From contig JAOZLU010000202.1 of assembly GCA_029934695.1 (NCBI GenBank), forward strand, positions 1 to 10,787: DNA of 10,787 nucleotides, written 5' to 3'. Each line of letters opens with the position of its first letter. Within the stretch, counting starts at the first letter, position 1. A program made the position numbers and the translations under genes. The DNA is from Desulfobacterales bacterium. Its GTDB lineage: Bacteria > Desulfobacterota > Desulfobacteria > Desulfobacterales > 4be13. The notes under the pieces are model-generated. The model did no database searches. It was not told the DNA's origin and was given only the letters and a program-made list of their open reading frames with translations. Below are positions 1 through 9,000 of the stretch, in pieces.

Positions 1-26
1 TCGTCGGCAATGTTGGCCAGTTCAGG
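1..26 (-). repeat. Start of repeat R18, cut by the window edge
   Basis: After the GIND that closes R17, the frame continues with APELANIAD, the same opening as the earlier units. The array therefore continues beyond the window, and the total repeat number is unknown. Confidence 0.85.
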
Positions 27-3000
27 CGCATCATTGATGCCGGACACATAGATCGTCATTGAGGGAAACTCGCTCGACTCTTCGCCGCCATTAGTTTTTC
101 CGGCACCGTCACTCAGTTGGAACCGGATTGTACGGAGGCCTTCATTCGGATCGCCCGTATCTATGTTCTGGTATGCAATATGAGTCATCAGCGCGTCTAC
201 AGATTCTGTAGTCGCAGCGTCATTGAAATCCACCTTTAACTCGCCATCGCCATTGTCAAAGGTGTACACGCCGAACGGAATACCGTCGTATTTAACGACA
301 CTACCGCTGATCAACGAGATACCAAGTGTATCGTCCTCTGTAATGATCAGCCTGTCCTCAGTATCATCATATCCGCCGCTTATTTGAACTGACAGCCAGC
401 CGCTGTCAAAGTCATCACTGTTGTCAACATCCGTCAGATTAACCTGAGTCTGAAGCTGGAGGAACGGAATATCCGTGCTGCTGGCAAGGGCTTCGGTGAA
501 CAGGCTGTTGGCATCAGCAGCAGTGACAGCATTACTTCCGCCCTCATTCCATACGAGGGTATCAATCTCAGGCGGATCATTCACGCCTTCCACTTTCACT
601 GTCACGCTATAGTCAATGCTCGTGCCCTGGTTCGGGTCAGCCGTATAATCGCCGTCATACAACTGGAACAAGACCGTGCGCTCGCCGGGGGTCGGGTCAT
701 CTGAGTCAGCGTTGTAGTATCTGACATTCTGGATGATGCTCGAAAGCATATCGGAATCCACATCGCTGCTCTCGTCCTGATCGAAGGTAATCGTCATAGA
801 GCTTGTAGTAAAAGCGACTGAGCCGAGTTCATCAGTACCGATATTAATTGTGCCATCAGCAGTATCATAATAAACTCCCCCTAGCTGCTGCCCGCTTTCG
901 CTGAAAGTCAGGCTGTCCTCACCTGTTTCAAATGTCCCCGGGTCAAACCAGACTGTCAGGTTGCCGCCGGAGAAATTATCACCGACATCGCCGTCAGGGT
1001 CAGTCACAACCGCATTACCGCCATCGTCAAGCAACACAGAATGGTTACTCCACGGGGCTGCTCCTTCGGTGAATGTAACCGATGCAACATCGCCGCCAAG
1101 ACTTGAAATCGTTGGCGAATCATTCACATTAACCACACCCAGCGTCATAAAGGAATAGCCGCTGGAGTCTGAACCGTTGTTGGCTGTTCCGTCCCCGTCC
1201 CACAAGGCAAAGCGGATCGTGCGGGTGTCGCTCAAGTCAGCCGGGTTCCCGGTATCCGTGCTGTGGAATGTGATGTTCCTGAGCAGAATGTTCATCGCCT
1301 CAGTGTCAGCACCCTCGGTCAGGCTGATATCCAGCTTGCCCCATCCGGGCGTGTAGCTGACATCACCGATCTTTGTACCGTTATAACTGACCTCGCCGTT
1401 TGACTCTGTATAGGCGATCCCGCTGTCTCCGCCAATACTCAGCACATCGCCGCCGCTAACAGCATCAACAGTGTCAAGACCGCCGGTAATCTGAACCTCA
1501 AGCCTGCCGCCGCCGAAATCATCACTGTCATCATCTGTCACCGCAAAGGTTGTGCCTCCTCCAAGATAGGCAGGAGTGGTCTGTTCCTCTGTATAGCTTG
1601 CATCCCCCCAGCCATTAACACCGGTAAGATCAGGCGCATCATTCTTACCCGTCAGCGTCACCATCACATCATAGTCATCGCTCATGCTGTTGGCTTCGCT
1701 TGCACCGTCATCCAGCGTGAAGCGGATCACCCGGTTGCCCGGAGTCTGACCCTCTGAATCCGAATTCCAGTAGGAAATGTTGCGGATCAGTTCAGAGATA
1801 CTTGTCTCGTTTGAATTGGCATTGAACTCTATGTCCAAAAGACCGGTAGAAACATCATAAACGGGGGTACCCTCAATGATATTCGTGAACGCAGCCGCAT
1901 TTGATATACCGAGATAATCCTCACCTTCCTCAAAAGTATCGCTCGTAATCTGGATATACAGATGACCGCCATCAAAATCAGTACGGTCAAGGTCTGTCAA
2001 AACCGCATCTGAACCATCATCAAGCAGAATTGCACTGCCAGAGGCTGAGGGGCCGCCTTCGCTGTACTCCGCGTAAACATCGCCATGAAGATTCGCAATC
2101 TCCGGCTTGTCATTCACACCGGACACGTTGACCGTCACATAACGGGCATCACTTGATACGCCATCTGCCTCAAACAGTTGGAACTCAACCGTCCGCGGGC
2201 CTTCCAGAGGATCACCCAGATTGCTGTTATCATAAGTGATGTTCTGAATCAGGGCAGCAACCGCGTCACTGTCAGCGTCCGCGTCCAAGGTAATGTCAAA
2301 ATGCCCGACTGAGCCTCCGACAAAAACCCCTTTCCCGATCTCAGTACCGAAGTACTTGATGCTGTCACCGGTATAATTAATATCTCCCGTACTCGCAATC
2401 CCCAGCGTATCCTCGCCATTGGTGGGAGAACCGGTAATCGTGATCTTCATTGTACCGCCGTCGAAATTCTCGCTGTCAGAGTCTGACACAACAGCAGGCA
2501 CGCCCTGATCAAGCAGCTTCACGCCGTCAGCCTCGCTGTATTCCAGAACATCCCCGAGATTTTCTATCACAGGCGCCTCATTACTTGAAGCATCCTGTAT
2601 CACAACCACCTTCATAAAATAATCATCAGCGACCTGATCATCACCATCTGCTATGGAAAATCGGATCTCCCGGTCATCCGCGGTGGGATTGACAGAGTTG
2701 CTGTTCTGATATGTGATATTCCGAAGCAGCGCGGAGACAGACTCAGTGTTCGCACCCTCAGTCAGAGAAATCTCCAAGGCGCCATCCGCGGGGTCAACCG
2801 CCCCGATCACACCGATCTGTCCGCCTTCATACATGACCAAGTTGCCGGCCACGCCGATCTCATTATTACCGGCACCCTCATTATTGATTCCCAGACTGTC
2901 CTCAGACGCATAGTACCCCTCGGTAATCTCAATCCTCAGCCAGCCGTCCGCGAAATCCATGCTGTCCGCATCCTCCACACTTGCTGCTGTGCGGCCCGCG

Positions 3001-6000
3001 GCAGTACCCTGATCAAGCAGAACCACACCGCTGGTCTCATAGTATGCGAGGGAGTCACCGTCAATATCATGGATCACCGGCGGATCATTCTGGCCGGCCA
3101 CATTGACAGTCACATAACTGTATGCGCTGGTATCAGCACCGCCGTTGGCTGTTCCGTCGCCGTCATTCAACTGGAAGCGGACTGTGCGCTCACCTTCAAG
3201 AGGAAAAAGCGAGTCAGTATTATTGTATGTGATATTCTGAATCACCTCGGAAACAACATCCCTGGTCGCAAATTCACTGTCAAAACTGACCGTCAGGGTG
3301 CTGCCTGCAAAGGTGGCATTTCCGATGGAATGGCCATCATGATAAAGCTCCTCATTGGCCTCATCGTAAATGATATCGCCTGAAGTTGCGATACTCAGCA
3401 CATCGTCGGTGGTGGCATTCAGTATCGTAGCTACGAGTTCTCCGCCGGAGAAATCTGCGCTGTCCACATCAGTGACAGCCGCAAGCGGTGACTGATCCAG
3501 CACAACCGGCCCGCCCTCTTCCACAAAGTTCACAACATCATTATTAAGACTGGCGATCACAGGTGCGTCATTGATGCCCACCACGCCCAGCGTCATTTCA
3601 GCAATATTGCTCAGGCCCCCGGCCTCTCCGTCTGAGACGGTGAACCGGACCGTACGCAGCCCTTCTGTGGGATCTTCCAGATCCGTATTGTTATAAGTGA
3701 CACTCTGAATCAGAGCGGAGACAGCTTCTGTATTCGCATCATCCGTCAGAATGACGTTCATAACACCTGCGCCCTGGTCAAAACCAGCCGTTCCAAAGGG
3801 GATGCCTTCATATTTGATGGTATTCCCCTCAACACCGATCTGCCCGTCCTCGTTCCCCACGGATTTGATCCAGAGATTGTCCTCAGCCCGGTCAAAATCG
3901 CCCTGGGGGAGAATTTCGAGCTTGAGGTAACCGCTGTCAAAAGCCGGGCTGTCACTGTCCGAAACCATGGCACCCGAAGCGAACAGCATCGGATCAGCAT
4001 CTTCAATATAGGTCATGCTGCCTGAAATACCGGAAATCACAGGCGCATCATTTTCAGGCACCAGTTTCACAGTCACATTATACTCATCGCTCAGGCTGTT
4101 GTCCTCGCCAGCACCGTCATCCAGAACGAAGCGCATGATGCGGTCATGTGTGGCCGGCTCAAGCGAATCTGTGTTGTAGTACCACACGTTGTGAATCATC
4201 TCGGTGATGCCGGTGGCATCCGCGGTGTTGTTGAAAGCCACCGTCAGAACACCATCACTGAATGATGAAGCGCCGATTGTCGTCCCACCTCTGATTTCGA
4301 GTGTGTCCTGACCATCCACATAGCCGTCAATCTCAATCTTCAGCGTACCGCCGGTAAAGGATGCCTCATCTGCATCTGTGAACAGGGCGTTCGCACCCAG
4401 ATCCAGAAACACAGCAGTGTCAGTGCCACCACCATTTTCGTAAAAGGTCACCACATCACCCCCGAGGTCGGAGATCGTCGGCTGGTCATTCACACCTGTC
4501 ACTGACAGCGTCATCGTGCTGACAAGACTCGTAGCGTTGTCCAGGTTTCCGTCATGTATCTGGAACGTAACCTGCCGGTCACCTTCAAAAGGTGCGCCGT
4601 TATCGGTGTTCTCGTAAGTGATATTCTGCATCAGCGCGGAAACAGCAGCGGGAGTGGCACTGTCATTCAGATCAACCTTCAGCACACCGGTTTCATTGGT
4701 GAACAAGGACGTTCCGATGGGAGTGCCGGCGTAATAGACGTTCACCCCGTCGGCAAATCCGATCTGGCCCGCGGCATCTCCCTGGTTATTGATGCTCAGT
4801 TTATCTTCTGCTGTGTCGCCGCTGGCAACCTGAACCTCCAGATAGCCGGAGTCAAAAGTGTCATTGTCCACGTCGCTGACTTCAGCATTCGGATTCAGTA
4901 TCACCGGCTGGCTGTCTTCCACATAGCCCGCGGTCATACCCTCAACATTCGCTATGACAGGCGCATCGTTCTTCACCTCCATCTGAATCGTGACATCATA
5001 AGGAGCAGCAGCATCCTGACCGTCTGTCAGAGAAAAGCGGATGGTACGGTCGCCTGCGGTGGGATCAAGAGACTGCATATTGTTATACGTCACCTGATTG
5101 ATCACCGCTGAAACCGCCTCGGTGGTCGCACCCTCATCCAGATTCATCACCAACTGTCTGGTATCCGGATCAAACGAGTATGAGCCGACAGGGGCATCCT
5201 TATATATGACATTCTTAACATCATCGCCGAAAATGCTGAGGCCGTTACTGCTATCCTCACTGATTCCGAGCACATCCTCTCCTGCCTCGCCGGCAGGTCC
5301 GAGAACTGTGATGGTGAGGATTCCGTTGTCAAGATTTCCTCCGTCAACATCCATAACCACGGCTGCTGTGGGCTGCACATCAACAAGCACTACGCCGTCA
5401 CTTTCAGCATAAACAAAAGACTCTCCCCCGAGGTTGCTGATCGTGGGTGCGTCATTGGCCTGCTCAATGCTTACCGTGACCTCACTGATATCGCTCGTCT
5501 CAGCGGTCATGGGATCGCCATCTGTCACCGTGAAACTGATGGTCCGTTCGCCCGAGGGGTTCTCGACATTCTCGTTCCAGTAAGTGATATTCTGAATCAG
5601 AGCGGAGACTGCTTCTGTATTTGCCTGGTCATTAAGTTCAATTGTCAGTGTTCCTGAATTTGAATCATAAGGGAAAACAGTGCCGAATACCTGATCGCTG
5701 TACGAGACATACGAGTCGTCGGCAAAGATATTGCCCATGCCGCCGCCCTCGTCATTGATACCCAGCCTGTCCTCGGCCGCATCATAGTCGGCAACCGATA
5801 CAGTCAGCACACCGCCGTTGAAAACAGTATTGTCAACATCGCTGACCAGTGCATTTGCATCCGCATCAAGAATCACCGGATCATTGCCCTCAATATATGT
5901 CACATTGCCCTCAAGATTCTCAATCACAGGCGCGTCATTGTCAGCCGTCACCGTTATCTTCGTGATCTCAGAATCGCTCAGAGGCTCGTCATCAGCATCC

Positions 6001-9000
6001 CACAGAGTGAACCGGACAGAACGGTCCGCAGCTGACGGATCATCCGCATTGCTGTTGCTGTAGGTGACATTCTGAATCAGCCTGGAAACAGATGCGGTGT
6101 CTGCATTCTCGTTCAGATCAATCTGCAGAAGACCGTCCGCAGGATATGACACGTCACCGATTACTTTGAAACCGTAAGTGACCTCGTTGGTCACCTCGTC
6201 AAAGGCGATTCTGCCCACCCCCATCCCAGGTTCATCCTGAACTGCCAGCAGGTCTTCGCCCGGTTCAAACCCGTCAATAATCTCAACAGTCAGTTTGCTG
6301 AATTCATTGCCGTCAATGTCCGAGACATACGCTGGTGTATCCCGATCAATAACCTCAGCCAAGGCCGAGTCGTTTTCGTCATACACGAACACATCCCCCC
6401 CAAGTTCATGAATCTGGGGCGGGTTGTTTGTGGGCTCCACGGTCACGGTCATGGAAAGGGTGTTGCTGGTGCCGCCGTCCCCCTCATTCTCATAATCCCC
6501 GTCATACACGGTGAATTCAATGGTGCGGGTGCTGGAAGTGGCATTGATGGTGTTGACATTCTCATAGACCACATCACGAATCAGGTCGGAGACAGTCGTG
6601 GTGGTCGCACCATCGGTGGTGAAGTTGATTTTCAGCAGTCCCTCGCTGCTGTCAGAACCGCCATCAGCAGCATAAGCAGGCATACCGGAGTATAGAGAGA
6701 GGGTATCTTCGGTTGTCACACCGTTGACAATCCTGACTTCAAGATAACCGTCCTGAAAGTCCAGGCTGTCAATGTCAGCCACTATCGCTTTTGGATCAGA
6801 ATCAAGGAACACCTTGCCCTGTCCTTCGGAGTAAGTCAGGTTGTCGCCGACATCAATGCCGCTCAGTACCGGGGAATCGTTCACCGGGTCCACACTCACC
6901 TTCATTACCTGGATATTGCTCGCCTCGTTGGACTGCTCGCCGTCCCATACCTGGAATGAGACCGTGCGGTCTCCCGCGGTCGGGGCGTTCGGCTCGGTGT
7001 TCTGGTATGTGATGTTGTGGAGCAGCGATTCCACGGCTGCCAAGCTCGCATAGTCGTTGAAAGCGATCTCCATCACCCCGTCGGTGGGGAAAGTGACTGC
7101 TCCGAAAGACACATTTCCGTATCTGACAGTTGTGCCGTCAAAACCGATCTCTCCGGAATTCCCTCCCTGGTGTCTGATATACAGTTGATCCTCGGCCAAG
7201 GCAGGTGAATTGGTAATCTCCACTCTCACTTTGCCGGTGTCAAGGACAGATGTGTCAGGATCAGTCACACTTACGATAAGGTCATTATCAATCAGAACTG
7301 CACTGCCGCCCTCTTTAAATACGTTGGGGGTCCCGTCATCCATATTTGTGATGACAGGCGGGTTGTTCACTTTCTCGACAGTGACGGTGGAAGTGACTGC
7401 CTCGGCAGCCTTGCCTCCGTCAGCAGCGGCCCCGTCGGTCAGTGTGATGCGGATCTGACGGTCGCCCTCTGCCGGATTGAGCGTATCTGCGTTTTGGTAA
7501 GTCACCGCGCTGATAAACGTCTCCACCTGGCCAGGTGTCACGCCATCCTTGAATTCCACCCTGAGCACACCTGTTTCATCGCCGGTAACCGTTCCGATGT
7601 CCGGTCCTCCGGGTGCCAGAAGCTGATCTCCGGGATTTAAGCCGGAAGCGATCCGGACCTCCAGATAACCGCCGTTGAAATTGACGTTGTCCCCGTCAGT
7701 TATCAGAACAGCATCTCCGGTGTCAATAAGTACCGCATTGTCACGTTCATGATATATCTGGGTGTCGTTGTTGAAGTTGTCAATGACAGGCGCGCTGTTC
7801 ACGTCTTCTATGGTTACGGTCATTGCATAAGCATCGCTTGTGCCGCCGTCTCCGTCAGACATGGTGAACTCGACAAGTCTGGGGGTCAGGTCCGGTTTTA
7901 CCTCTGTATTCTCATAGGTTATGTTCCGGATCAGTGCGCCCACAGAATCGGGGTCAGCTGTGGTGGTGGTGAGATTGATTTTCAAAAGGGTGTCTGTGCT
8001 TGAAGGATCAAGCACACCGATCTGATTTCCCTGATATGTGACAAACTCGTCATTATAGAAGCCGATCTCGCCTCCGCCTGTGTTTATATCCAGAAAATCC
8101 TGACCCGCGACACTGTTTGTAATCTCAACTTGCAACCACCCGTCCTTGAAGTCCGGGAATACAAGAGAGTCAGGGTCCGTCACAGAAGCAAAGTCTGTAT
8201 TATCAGGGGACTGAATCAAATCAAGTGCCACAGCCCCATCACCTTCGGTGTATGCCAGAGTTTCTCCCATGATGCCGTCAATCACCGGCGGATTCTTGGG
8301 CGTGTCATTCACGATCACGTTAAAGATCGCAGCCTCGCCCTCAAAAGAGGGGTCAGTACCCAGCACAATCACCGTTGCTGAACCCACTGTAGCATCCAGA
8401 GGCAGCGGTCCTGAGAAGGTTCCGGTGTCGGAGTTAAAGTTCATCCACTCGGGATGATGGTCAGGCGCGAAAGACCAGTAAGAAAGGACCTCTCCTTCAG
8501 GCTCCACAAATGTGCCTGCCGGTATGGTGAAATGCCATTCCTCGCCCTGGGTTGCCTCGGGAACCATGTCAGCGGTTATGGGAATATTTAGATACGCGGG
8601 ATCGTTAAAGTCGTTCACCGTCACTTCAAAGGTTGCCGGCTCACTCTGATCACCGTCGGAATCATACGCCCACACATTTATTGTATAAAAAGCTTCATTG
8701 TTCACATCCTCTTCGGTATCCGGTGCGAAGGTGAATTCCCCGGTGGTCTTGTCAAAGTTTATCCAAGGATGGTTTCCCGCATTGTCAATCACGATGGGGT
8801 CATCCACACCCGCGGATATGTCCTCGGCATGGAATTTCATCACGTCAAGGGGATCATAATCAACAAACACATAGCTGGTCGTATCATCGGGAGCGGGAAC
8901 CACGCTGTGGGATACAGTGAAGGTCGTGGAGTCATGCTGAGTCACCTCCATATCTTCTATGACACCTTCCAGCACCGGTGCGAAGTTCTTGTCCTGCACT

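Noticed and set aside
4554..5412. Overlapping plus-strand open frames of 185 and 104 codons opposite R7-R8
   Set aside because: They lie wholly opposite verified repeat codons, overlap each other in different frames, and have no domain signature. They are shadows of the minus-strand gene.
27..8291. Several separate genes or a broken pseudogene
   Set aside because: All 17 unit borders fall in one frame with lengths divisible by three, and no stop occurs in that frame, so this is one intact coding region as far as it can be seen.
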